Source: Thermoanaerobaculales bacterium
GTDB taxonomy: Bacteria > Acidobacteriota > Thermoanaerobaculia > Thermoanaerobaculales > Sulfomarinibacteraceae
Length of the DNA: 64,000 nt
Reading direction: 5' to 3'
Assembly: GCA_035358815.1 (NCBI GenBank)
Contig: DAOPQC010000002.1
Location: 373,306-437,305 of the forward strand
Within the stretch, counting starts at the first letter, position 1, and every line of letters starts with the position of its first letter. The notes under the pieces were generated by a model. It was not told the origin of the DNA. It saw only the letters and a list, made by a program, of their open reading frames with translations, and made no database searches. Of this stretch, positions 40,867-48,349 are shown one piece after another. The translations under genes were made by a program, and so were the position numbers.

Positions 40867-41832
40867 TTGACGATCGAGTCAACCCAGGGAGTTGAGCGGC
40901 CGTTCCGGGCGGGCTACGTGCTCCTCGCGCGCTCCGGCGACCTCGCCGAGCGGGCGCGCGCGCTCGATGCGCTGCTCGCCGACTGCACGGTCTGCCCCCG
41001 CGAGTGCCGGGTCGATCGGCGGGTGGAGCTCGGCGTCTGCGCCACCGGCGCCGACGCCGTGGTGGCGTCGTACAGCCTGCACTTCGGCGAGGAGCCGGTG
41101 ATCTCCGGCCGCCGTGGCTCGGGCACCGTGTTCCTCGCCAACTGCAACCTGCGCTGCGCGTTCTGCCAGAACCACGACATCTCGCAGCGCCCGTCCGACT
41201 TCGTCGGCCACGAGATCCCCGACGAGGCGCTGGCGGCGCTCTTCCTCGACCTCCAGGACCGCGGCGCGCACAACCTCAACTGGGTGTCGCCGAGCCACCA
41301 GGTGCCGCAGCTCGTGCGGGCGCTCGCGATCGCCGCCGCCCGCGGCCTTGTCATCCCGATCGTCTACAACTCGAACGGCTACGACTCGGTCGAGGTGCTG
41401 CGGCTGCTCGACGGCGTGGTCGACATCTACATGCCCGACCTCAAGTTCGCCGATCCGGCCACCGGCTGCCGCCTGTCCGGCATCGAGGACTACCCGGTGC
41501 GAGCACGCGCCGCCCTAGCCGAGATGCACCGCCAGCTCGGCGACGACTGGGTCCTGGCGCCGGACGGCGCGCTGCAGCGCGGCCTGCTCGTCCGCGTGCT
41601 GGTTTTGCCGGAAGGGCTGGCCGGCATCGACGACAGCCTGGCCTGGGTCGCCCGGGAGCTGTCGCCGCGAGTGGCGATCTCGCTGCTCGCCCAGTACCAC
41701 CCGGCGCATCGCGCCCGCAGCACCGGCGACTTCCCGGAGCTCGGGCGCCGCATCTCGGACGAGGAGTGGCGCGCTGCGGTGGCCACGCTCGGCCGGCACA
41801 TGGCCGGCGATCGCCACCACGTCCAGGGCTGA
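40867..41832 (+). CDS. PflX-type radical SAM protein (COG1313-like)
   Basis: About 321 residues. The radical SAM cluster motif is CNLRCAFCQNH (Cys93, 97, 100). An extra Cys-rich segment comes before it (DCTVCPRECRVD and LGVCATG). The family blocks VASYSLHFGEEPVISGRRG, GAHNLNWVSPSHQVPQLV, IPIVYNSNGYDSVEVLRLLD, DIYMPDLKFAD and GLLVRVLVLP match uncharacterised PflX proteins related to pyruvate-formate-lyase activases. The substrate is not known. The TTG at 40867 is a tentative start: the frame stays open to 40729 but that part is hexamer repeat (Gly-Asn/Ser-rich) and probably not translated. Confidence 0.82.
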   Translation: MTIESTQGVERPFRAGYVLLARSGDLAERARALDALLADCTVCPRECRVDRRVELGVCATGADAVVASYSLHFGEEPVISGRRGSGTVFLANCNLRCAFCQNHDISQRPSDFVGHEIPDEALAALFLDLQDRGAHNLNWVSPSHQVPQLVRALAIAAARGLVIPIVYNSNGYDSVEVLRLLDGVVDIYMPDLKFADPATGCRLSGIEDYPVRARAALAEMHRQLGDDWVLAPDGALQRGLLVRVLVLPEGLAGIDDSLAWVARELSPRVAISLLAQYHPAHRARSTGDFPELGRRISDEEWRAAVATLGRHMAGDRHHVQG

Positions 41833-41839
41833 GCGCCGG

Positions 41840-43060
41840 TTACGGCACGACGCTCGACCAGCGCGAGACGTCGCCGGACTCGAAGCCGTCGGCGAACGGC
41901 AGCCCGCCGGCGCCGACCGCCGGCACGTGCATCACGATGCAGTGGATCGCGCCCGCCGAGTGGATGATGTCGGAGGAGTCGACCGGGATCACCTGGTGGT
42001 CCGGGAAGGCCGCCTGGAACACCGCCAGCGCGGCCGCGTTCTGCGCCGGGTAGCCGGCGAACTCGGAGATGAACACCAGGTCGTTGAACACCACCGCGTT
42101 GGTGTAGGTGTAGTGGGTGCCGCCGGCGTTCCAGCCGGGAGTCCGGTGCAGGGTGTAGCCGCGGGCGGAGAGCTCCGCGGCCATCGCCTCGGTGATCGTG
42201 TAGGGCTGGCCGTCGCCCGGGCTGTACTCGCCGATGATGACCTCCAGGTCGCGCACCGGCAGCATCCACATGTCGATGTGGCGGGTCGAGTCGTACCAGC
42301 TCGGGAAGCCCGGCGTGATCTCGAGCGCCAGCCCCTGGTAGCTCGCGTACAGGTCGATCACGTCCTGCGCGGTCAGGCCGGGGTTCTCATCGAGGACGAG
42401 CTCGGTCATGAACGCCTCGGTGTCCGCGAACAGGTGGAAGTTGCCGCCGCCGTGGACCAGCGGCAGGTCGTACTGCGGCTCGCCCCACAACGCGCTCAGG
42501 AAGTCCGGGAACGCGTCGTCCAGCGGCCGCGGCCGGTTGTAGATGTGGTCCACGATCGCCCGGTGTCCGTCCTCGCTGATGAAGCGAGGGCCGTAGTCGC
42601 GGATCCACACGGTGTTCGTGGTGTAGGTGATGAACTCGACCTGGCCGAGGTCGGCGCCGGCGCCCTGCAGGATGGCGGTCGCGCTCGCCTGCTGCGACGG
42701 GCCGGTCACGAGGATGTACACGATCGCGCCCGGATCGCCGGTGGTGATGCCGACCGCCAGCTCGGTCAAGATCGAGTTGAACGACCCCCAGCTGATCAGC
42801 AGCCCCTCGTTGTGCGCGTACTCGGGCGGCGTCGACACCGCGCCGGTGGGCGGCGCGAGCTCGGTCCACGGCGCGGGGGCCGGCAGCGGCAGCCCCCGCT
42901 CAAACTCGGCGAGACCGCGCGGCAGCGGATTGGGGTTGTCGTCGACGATGTTGGCGAGGTACTCCCGCGCCACCCGCTTCGCCTGCTGGGCGTCGACCGC
43001 CCCCGCCGCACCCAACGCCAGCAGCAGAACGAGGACCCACGCGAATCGCCGACCATGCAT
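41840..43060 (-). CDS. Exported agmatine deiminase/peptidyl-arginine deiminase-like enzyme with C-terminal tail motif
   Basis: 406 residues with a signal peptide (about 1-25, GAVDAQ). The guanidine-modifying fold shows WIRDYGPRF, LVHGGGNFHLF, STRHIDMWMLP and the catalytic Cys in SAGAIHCIVMHVP (about 374). Enzymes of this family release ammonia from agmatine or from arginine in peptides. Export suggests an extracellular or periplasmic substrate. The last 18 residues, FADGFESGDVSRWSSVVP, follow a short Gly-rich linker and match the end of the unrelated protein at 62943, suggesting a sorting tail. It is convergent with the radical SAM gene, 7 bp apart. Confidence 0.87.
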   Translation of the reverse strand: MHGRRFAWVLVLLLALGAAGAVDAQQAKRVAREYLANIVDDNPNPLPRGLAEFERGLPLPAPAPWTELAPPTGAVSTPPEYAHNEGLLISWGSFNSILTELAVGITTGDPGAIVYILVTGPSQQASATAILQGAGADLGQVEFITYTTNTVWIRDYGPRFISEDGHRAIVDHIYNRPRPLDDAFPDFLSALWGEPQYDLPLVHGGGNFHLFADTEAFMTELVLDENPGLTAQDVIDLYASYQGLALEITPGFPSWYDSTRHIDMWMLPVRDLEVIIGEYSPGDGQPYTITEAMAAELSARGYTLHRTPGWNAGGTHYTYTNAVVFNDLVFISEFAGYPAQNAAALAVFQAAFPDHQVIPVDSSDIIHSAGAIHCIVMHVPAVGAGGLPFADGFESGDVSRWSSVVP

Positions 43061-43117
43061 CGCCGACCCCTCCCCGCGGGCGAGGGTAGCATGGGAAGCC
43101 GGAGTGACCTGGTTCGC

Positions 43118-43293
43118 ATCGATCCCGATCCCGTTCCCGTGCCCGTTCCCGATGCGCGCGAGCCGGTCGAGATCCGGTTCGCCCTCCACCTCGGAACGTC
43201 GCGTGCGGGCAGGTGGTCGAGGCGATTCGGGAACGGGGACGGGGACGGGAACGGGTCAGCCCTCACCCCTTTCGCCCAACCCCTCTTACCTCC
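43118..43293. repeat. Composite palindromic intergenic repeat
   Basis: CGATCCCGATCCCGTTCCCG then TGCCCGTTCCCG (43118-43151), a core of about 75 bp, an inverted arm GGGAACGGGGACGGGGACGG then GAACGGG (43229-43256), then a C-rich CCTCACCCC/CCCAACCCC run to 43293. It fills most of the divergent gap between the deiminase gene and polA. Confidence 0.75.
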
Positions 43294-43341
43294 CGGCCCG
43301 TCCGGATTCCTCGCCTCCTCTCGTCGGGCTACACTGTCCCC

Positions 43342-46014
43342 ATGACCGACACCCAGAAGCGAAAGACGCTGTACCTGATCGACGGACCCAACCTGGCGTT
43401 CCGCGCCTTCTTCGCCATCGGCGGCATGGCGAGCTCGAAGGGCCTCCCCACCAACGCCCTGTTCGGCTTCACCAACATGCTGCTCAAGCTGATCCGGGAG
43501 CACCAGCCGGACTACCTCGCGATCACCTGGGACCCCAAAGGCGGGTCCTTCCGCGACCGCGAGTACCCGGAGTACAAGGGTACACGGCCCGACATGCCCG
43601 AGGCCCTGCGCGCCCAGATGCCGCACTTCGCGCGCATCGCCGAGGCCTTCGGCGTGCCCTTCCTGTGCCTCGACGACTTCGAGGCCGACGACGTCATGGG
43701 CACGCTCGCGCGTCGCCACGAGGGCTCACTCGACGTGGTGCTGGTCAGCTCGGACAAGGACTTGATGCAGCTGGTCTCCGACCACGTCTCGGTCTACGAC
43801 TCGATGAACGACCGCCGGATCGCGCGGCCCGAGGTCGAGGCGAAGTTCGGCTGCCCGCCCGCGCTGGTGCCCGACGCCCTCGGCATCTGGGGCGACTCCT
43901 CGGACAACATCCCAGGCGTCAAGGGCATCGGCGAGAAGGGCGTGAAGGCCCTGCTCGCCACCTGGCAGGGCCTCGACGACATCTACGCCCACATCGACCA
44001 GGTCACCCCCGCCGCGGCCCGCGCCAAGCTCGCCGAGCAGCGCGACAGCGCCTACCTGTCGAAGCACCTCGCGACCATCCGTACCGACGCGCCGGTCGAC
44101 GTCACGCTCGATGAGCTCGCGCTCGAGTTCCCACCGCCGGCCGAGCGCGCCCGGGAGCTGTTCGGCGAGCTCGAATTCCGCGGCCTGCTGCGCGACTTCG
44201 GCGGCGAGATGGCCGGCGTCGACCGCGGCGCCTACCGGCTGGTGACGGCCCGGGCCGAGCTCGCGGAGCTCGAGTCCGCCCTCCGCGCGGCGCCGAGGTT
44301 CGCCCTCGACACCGAGACCACCTCGCTCGATCCGATGGTCGCGAAGCTGGTCGGCCTGTCGTTCTGCTGCGACGACGCCGTCGCGTGGTACGTGCCGGTG
44401 GGCCACGCCACCGGCGAGGCGCAGCTCGGCTGGGAGCCGGTGAAGGGCGCCCTCGGCCCGATTCTCGAGGACCCGAAGATCGAGAAGACCGGCCAGAACC
44501 TGAAGTTCGACATCAAGGTCCTCGCCCGTCACGGCGTCGACCTGGCCGGCGTCGCGGGCGACACCCTGCTCGCCGACTACCTGCTGTCGCCGGACCGCCG
44601 GACCCACAATCTCAACGACCTGGCGCTGGTCCACCTCGAGCACCGCATGATCTCCTTCGAGGAGGCCCTCGGCGAGGGCGCCTCGTTTGCCGACGTGTCG
44701 CTGCCGATGGCCCGCGACTACGCCGCCGAGGACGCCCACGTCGCCTGGCTGCTCGACGGCAAGCTCGGTGCGCGGCTCGCCGAGGAGGGCCTGGACCGGC
44801 TCTACCGCGAGCTCGAGCTGCCCCTGATCGGGGTCCTCGCCCGCATGGAGCTGGCCGGAATCGCGGTCGACCGCGAGGTCCTCGCGGCGCTGTCGGGCGA
44901 GCTCGAGGTCGGCATCGCCGACGCCGAGCGCCGGTGCTGGGAGCTCGCCGGCGGCGAGTTCGTGATCGGCTCGGTCAAGCAGCTGCGCGAGGTGCTCTAC
45001 GACAGGCTCGGCCTGCCGGTGGTCAAGAAGACCAAGACCGGCGCATCGACCGACGAGTCGGTGCTGTCCGAGCTGGCGCTCCAGCACCCCCTGCCGCAGG
45101 CGATCCTCGACTACCGCTCCCTGGTCAAGCTCAAGAACACCTACGTCGACCCGCTGCCGGCCCTCGTCAACCCGGCCACCGGCCGGATCCACACCAGCTT
45201 CTCCCAGACCACCGCTGCCACCGGCCGGCTCGCCTCGACCGACCCCAACCTGCAGAACATCCCGGTGCGCACCGAGGAGGGACGCCGCATCCGGCAGGCC
45301 TTCGTGGCGCCGCCCGGCCGGCTGTTCGTGTCGGCCGACTACTCGCAGGTCGAGCTGCGCATCCTCGCCCACCTGTGCGGCGGCAAGGGCGGCTTCGCCG
45401 AGGCCTTCGCCGCTGGCGCCGACATCCACACCGAGACCGCGGCCGGGCTGTTCAACGTCACGCCGGACGCCGTCACCCGCCGGATGCGGTCGATGGCCAA
45501 GGCGGTCAACTTCGGGCTCGTCTACGGCCAGAGCGCCTTCGGGCTCGCCCAGCAGCAGCGGATCTCGCGCGCCGAGGCCGGCGAGTACATCCGCCGCTTC
45601 CAGGAGCGCTTCCCGGAGGTCGAGGAGTACCGCCAGCGCACCCTGGCATCGGCCCGCGAGAAGGGCTACGTCGAGACCCTCCTCGGCCGGCGGCGGCCGG
45701 TCCCGGACCTCGCCAGCGGCAACTTCGCCGCCCGCGGTGCGGCCGAGCGGGTCGCGATCAACACCCCGGTCCAGGGCAGCGCCGCCGACCTCATCAAGGC
45801 GGCGATGATCGCTGTCGACCGGCGGCTCCGCGAGGAGTTCCCCGGCCAGCAGATGCTGCTCCAGGTGCACGACGAGCTGCTGCTCGAGGTCGACGAAGGC
45901 CGCGAGCAGGAGGTCGGCGAGATGGTGCGCCGGGAGATGGCCGGTGCGATCGAGCTCGATGTCCCGCTGATCGTCGACGTCGGCCTCGGCAGGAACTGGG
46001 ACGAGGCGCACTAG
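43342..46014 (+). CDS. polA: DNA polymerase I
   Basis: 890 residues. The 5'-3' exonuclease/FEN domain spans about 8-290 (LYLIDGPNLAFRAFFAIGG, DDFEADDVMGTLAR, GDSSDNIPGVKGIGEKG). A 3'-5' exonuclease domain (about 310-490) has its proofreading residues intact (FALDTETTSLDP, LKFDIKVLARHG, YAAEDAHVAW). The polymerase domain (about 500-890) has motif A SADYSQVELRILAHL (about 663), motif B RSMAKAVNFGLVYG (about 716) and motif C LQVHDELLLEV (about 839). It repairs DNA and processes Okazaki fragments. TACACT at 43330-43335 lies 6 nt before the ATG with no Shine-Dalgarno, suggesting a leaderless mRNA. Confidence 0.97.
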   Translation: MTDTQKRKTLYLIDGPNLAFRAFFAIGGMASSKGLPTNALFGFTNMLLKLIREHQPDYLAITWDPKGGSFRDREYPEYKGTRPDMPEALRAQMPHFARIAEAFGVPFLCLDDFEADDVMGTLARRHEGSLDVVLVSSDKDLMQLVSDHVSVYDSMNDRRIARPEVEAKFGCPPALVPDALGIWGDSSDNIPGVKGIGEKGVKALLATWQGLDDIYAHIDQVTPAAARAKLAEQRDSAYLSKHLATIRTDAPVDVTLDELALEFPPPAERARELFGELEFRGLLRDFGGEMAGVDRGAYRLVTARAELAELESALRAAPRFALDTETTSLDPMVAKLVGLSFCCDDAVAWYVPVGHATGEAQLGWEPVKGALGPILEDPKIEKTGQNLKFDIKVLARHGVDLAGVAGDTLLADYLLSPDRRTHNLNDLALVHLEHRMISFEEALGEGASFADVSLPMARDYAAEDAHVAWLLDGKLGARLAEEGLDRLYRELELPLIGVLARMELAGIAVDREVLAALSGELEVGIADAERRCWELAGGEFVIGSVKQLREVLYDRLGLPVVKKTKTGASTDESVLSELALQHPLPQAILDYRSLVKLKNTYVDPLPALVNPATGRIHTSFSQTTAATGRLASTDPNLQNIPVRTEEGRRIRQAFVAPPGRLFVSADYSQVELRILAHLCGGKGGFAEAFAAGADIHTETAAGLFNVTPDAVTRRMRSMAKAVNFGLVYGQSAFGLAQQQRISRAEAGEYIRRFQERFPEVEEYRQRTLASAREKGYVETLLGRRRPVPDLASGNFAARGAAERVAINTPVQGSAADLIKAAMIAVDRRLREEFPGQQMLLQVHDELLLEVDEGREQEVGEMVRREMAGAIELDVPLIVDVGLGRNWDEAH

Positions 46015-46106
46015 GAGTTCGTACCGCATTAGCCTCTTCGGCGGGCGTGGTTGACCGAGTTGTCGTCGGACGGCCACTGCGGCATGAACTCCTTCTGGTA
46101 GTTGGT

Positions 46107-46330
46107 CTATTGAGGTGCGGCGTGCAGGGGAGTGGCAAGTTTCCGGTGCGGCGGTGGTGGCTGGTCGGTGCTCTTTGCCGGCTCAGGCTCAGTCTGCAGG
46201 GAGGCATTCACCAGCTTGAGGAGATTGCTGCAGAAGCAGACGAAGGTCCATTCGCGTCGGACCTTCCTCAGCCCACGCAACGAGAAGCGTCGGAAGCGTC
46301 GCGCCGGCTCAGTCCTTCCGCTGACGGCTG
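46107..46330 (-). pseudogene. 3' remnant of a DDE transposase (IS1182-like)
   Basis: Reading the minus strand from about 46330 to a TAG at 46107-46109 gives an open stretch. It includes RRFRRFSLRGLRKVRREW, then TFVCFCSNLLKLVNAS and a Pro/Lys-rich tail. The pattern RRF-x-LRGL-x-KV-x-EW followed by a hydrophobic N-LLKL helix is the usual C-terminal end of IS1182-type transposases. No N-terminus, DDE residues or terminal repeats remain, and the upstream side runs into the Nudix gene. In the same frame after the TAG, 25 more codons run to a TAA at 46029-46031; their meaning is unclear. The 324-bp gap between polA and the Nudix gene holds nothing else. Confidence 0.6.
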
Positions 46331-46338
46331 AGGCCGGC

Positions 46339-46920
46339 TCAGGACGCGAGGATCGACAGCAGCTCGTCGACCATGCCGAAGGTGAGCCCCCAGATGAGCT
46401 TGTCCCGAAAGCGGTAGCAGGGCAGGGGGATGGTCATGCCGCCGAGCCGCCACTCCACGGTCGAGCGGTTGCCGTGGTCCGCGAGGAAGGCGAGCGGCAC
46501 CCACACGAAGTCCGCGACCTCGTGGTTGAGCACCAGTCGCGGCTCCCCGCGGATCGTGAACACGAAGGGCACGATCACCAGCGACAGCGGCCGACCCTTG
46601 CTGACCGCCGCCACGTCTGACAGCCGGCCGATCGCCTCGCCCTCGGCGGCGAGGTCCAGCCCGAGCTCCTCGCGAGTCTCCCGGATCGCCGCCGCCAGCT
46701 CATCGCGGTCGCCGCCGCTCATGCGGCCGCCCGGGAAGGCCATGTGGCCCGACCACGGGTCGTGCGGGTGCTCGGCGCGGTGGATGAACAGCAGCTCGGC
46801 GCCGTCGCTGCCGTCGCGCAGCACCGCCGCCACCGCCGCCTTCTTCATGTCGGGCTGGCGGGGAAGCAGCTGCGGCCCGAAACCGGCCATCGCCGCGCGG
46901 ACGTCCCCGACCGTGAGCAT
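46339..46920 (-). CDS. Nudix hydrolase, CoA pyrophosphatase type
   Basis: 193 residues. The Nudix box is GGRMSGGDRDELAAAIRETR then EELGL (about 72-96). The upstream block LLFIHRAEHPHDPWSGHMAFPGG is typical of the CoA-diphosphatase group (NUDT7/YeaB-like). These enzymes cleave CoA and related nucleotides to 4'-phosphopantetheine and 3',5'-ADP. The ATG at 46918-46920 is chosen because TAGAAT (46929-46934 on the minus strand) is 8 nt before it, suggesting a leaderless start. A longer frame runs antisense through the tRNA gene and is spurious. Confidence 0.9.
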   Translation of the reverse strand: MLTVGDVRAAMAGFGPQLLPRQPDMKKAAVAAVLRDGSDGAELLFIHRAEHPHDPWSGHMAFPGGRMSGGDRDELAAAIRETREELGLDLAAEGEAIGRLSDVAAVSKGRPLSLVIVPFVFTIRGEPRLVLNHEVADFVWVPLAFLADHGNRSTVEWRLGGMTIPLPCYRFRDKLIWGLTFGMVDELLSILAS

Positions 46921-47060
46921 CACCGGATATTCTAGCCTTCCGATTCTCGGGCGCGGAATCCGCAGCCCGGCGCAGCGCCGGGGACCTCGGTTCCCCACCC
47001 GCGGCTTCCGCGCCCGACAATCGGAATTGAAGATGACATTCTCGGATAGACTGCAGGCGC

Positions 47061-47136
47061 GCGCCGGTAGCTCAACGGATAGAGCATCGGACTTCGGATC
47101 CGACGGTTGGAGGTTCGAGTCCTCTCCGGCGCGCCA
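47061..47136 (+). tRNA. tRNA-Arg (anticodon TCG)
   Basis: A full 76-nt cloverleaf. Acceptor GCGCCGG/CCGGCGC; D stem GCTC/GAGC; anticodon stem TCGGA/TCCGA with loop CTTCGGA (anticodon TCG at 47094-47096); variable CGGTT; T stem GGAGG/CCTCT with loop TTCGAGT; discriminator G; encoded CCA at 47134-47136. Its 3' half recurs as fragments at 49904-49921 and 51966-52012. Confidence 0.96.
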
Positions 47137-47168
47137 GGCTTCGTTCTCGACCACCAGGAGTGAACGAA

Positions 47169-47202
47169 GCCTGTCACGGCGTAGCCCGTCATGGCGAAGC
47201 CG
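47169..47202. repeat. Reverse-oriented copy of the TTCGCC/GTGACAGG repeat
   Basis: CCTGTCACGGCGTAGCCC then GGCGAAGCCGG is the reverse complement of the unit in 13092-13124 and 18389-18421, except that the 3-nt linker between the two conserved halves is 6 nt here. It sits 32 bp after the tRNA. Confidence 0.65.
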
Positions 47203-47292
47203 GACTTCCTCCAATTGACCACATCGGGATCGAGAACGTCGCCCGGGCAAGCCACTCCGTTGAACCGCCACTGCCCTCAGCTGACGCCCACG

Positions 47293-47361
47293 GTGAGTTG
47301 CTCGCGCGCTGCGCGCGCGGCGTCGTGTCGGAGCCAGCGCGTGGACGTACGCCGCCCACCG
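47293..47361. repeat. Dispersed repeat GTGAGTTGCTCGCGCGCTGC, copy 1
   Basis: About 69 bp matching 49924-49991 with few differences: both share GTGAGTTGCTCGCGCGCTGC, CGTGTCGGAGCCA and CGTACGCC. It contains a self-complementary GCGCGC-TGC-GCGCGC hairpin. The remaining sequence between the tRNA and the sigma-factor gene (47362-47457) holds no gene. Confidence 0.7.
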
Positions 47362-47457
47362 CATCCGCATCGGAAACGACGGCGGGAATGACGGAATAGC
47401 GCGCCGCCACCTTCACGACGCGTGCACGATTCGCGGTCGTGAGAGACTCTTCATGAC

Positions 47458-47982
47458 GTGGCGGGAGGAGGGAACGACGCGGGGCTGGTGCGGGCGGCCC
47501 AGTTGGGCGACGATGCCGCCTTCTCCGCCCTGGTCGAGCGGCACTGGCACCGGCTGGTCGGCCTGGCGCGCTCGGTGGTGGGTGACGTCGACGCGGAGGA
47601 TGTCGTGCAGGACGCGCTGATCACCGCCTGGGACCGGCTCGGGGACCTCCGGGACCCGGCGGCGTTCCGCGCCTGGCTCACGCGCTCCGTTGCGCGCGCC
47701 AGCGTGCGGCGGGCGCGGCGGCGAGCCTGGCTGCGGCCGCTCGGGCCGCTGGACGAGCCTGCCGCTCCCGGCGCTGAAGACCGCGACGGCGAGATCCAGG
47801 TGGAGCAGCTTCTCCGCCGTCTGGCGCCCCGCCAGCGCGTGGTGATGCACCTGACCGTCGTGGAGGGGATGAGCGACAGCGAGATCGGCGAGACCATGGG
47901 CATCGATGCCGCGTCGGTCCGGTCCCACCGCCGCCGCGCCCGCAAGGTGCTCCTCCGGCTCCTGCCCGGCGAGGGGGGATGA
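47458..47982 (+). CDS. ECF-family RNA polymerase sigma factor (second)
   Basis: 174 residues from a GTG. Region 2 is seen in LGDDAAFSALVERHW, DVDAEDVVQDALITAWDRL and FRAWLTRSVARASVRR. Region 4 is seen in LAPRQRVVMHLTVVEGMSDS and MGIDAASVRSHRRRARKVL. It is the first gene of a tight plus-strand set (47458-49683); its stop overlaps the ATG of the next gene (ATGA). The downstream genes are TonB-C-terminal proteins, so it may control an envelope or transport function. No Shine-Dalgarno is clear, so the start is moderately sure. Confidence 0.87.
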   Translation: MAGGGNDAGLVRAAQLGDDAAFSALVERHWHRLVGLARSVVGDVDAEDVVQDALITAWDRLGDLRDPAAFRAWLTRSVARASVRRARRRAWLRPLGPLDEPAAPGAEDRDGEIQVEQLLRRLAPRQRVVMHLTVVEGMSDSEIGETMGIDAASVRSHRRRARKVLLRLLPGEGG

Positions 47983-48338
47983 AGACCATGGAGAACCGGC
48001 GAACGCCCGAGGATCGATTCGACGCGGCGCTCCGCGCCTGGGCCGACCGGCCGCCTCGGCTCGATCCGAGCGCGGCGGCGAAGGCCGTGGCCTCGCGGCT
48101 CGGCGAGCGCCGCCGGCCCCCCCAGCACCTCGCCTGGGCGCTCGCTACCGCCGCCGCGGTGGCCCTGGGGGTGGCCTCACTGCTGATGGTGCGAACGGCA
48201 AGCCCGCCGCAGGCCTCGCAGCAGGCGGGAACGGTGCTGGCGAATCCGGCCCTGGCCGAAGGTCAGGTCCTGATCTGGCTCGACGAGCACACTTCTCTCC
48301 ACATGACCTACGCCACGCCGGACGCCGCGGCGCGCTGA
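47979..48338 (+). CDS. Putative membrane-anchored anti-sigma factor
   Basis: 119 residues starting in the ATGA overlap with the sigma gene. The N-terminal part is a charged cytoplasmic region (RTPEDRFDAALRAWADRPPR). One transmembrane helix follows (about 50-70, LAWALATAAAVALGVASLLMV) and then a short periplasmic tail with VLIWLDEHTSLHMTY. No zinc-finger motif is present. Position, size and topology suggest an anti-sigma factor; there is no diagnostic domain, so this is inference from context. Confidence 0.6.
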   Translation: MKTMENRRTPEDRFDAALRAWADRPPRLDPSAAAKAVASRLGERRRPPQHLAWALATAAAVALGVASLLMVRTASPPQASQQAGTVLANPALAEGQVLIWLDEHTSLHMTYATPDAAAR

Positions 48339-48349
48339 GGAGGTGACCG

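Noticed and set aside
43726..46077. Minus-strand open frame of about 780 codons opposite polA
   Set aside because: Antisense to a clear DNA polymerase I; composition is that of a GC-rich shadow frame.
47027..47052. TTGAAG and TAGACT as a promoter for tRNA-Arg
   Set aside because: The TAGACT fits a -10, but the spacing to TTGAAG is only 14 bp, so the pair is not convincing.
46932..47255. Minus-strand frames across the tRNA reading like NRRIRSPMLYPLSYR
   Set aside because: These are translations of the tRNA-Arg antisense strand, a well-known source of false proteins.
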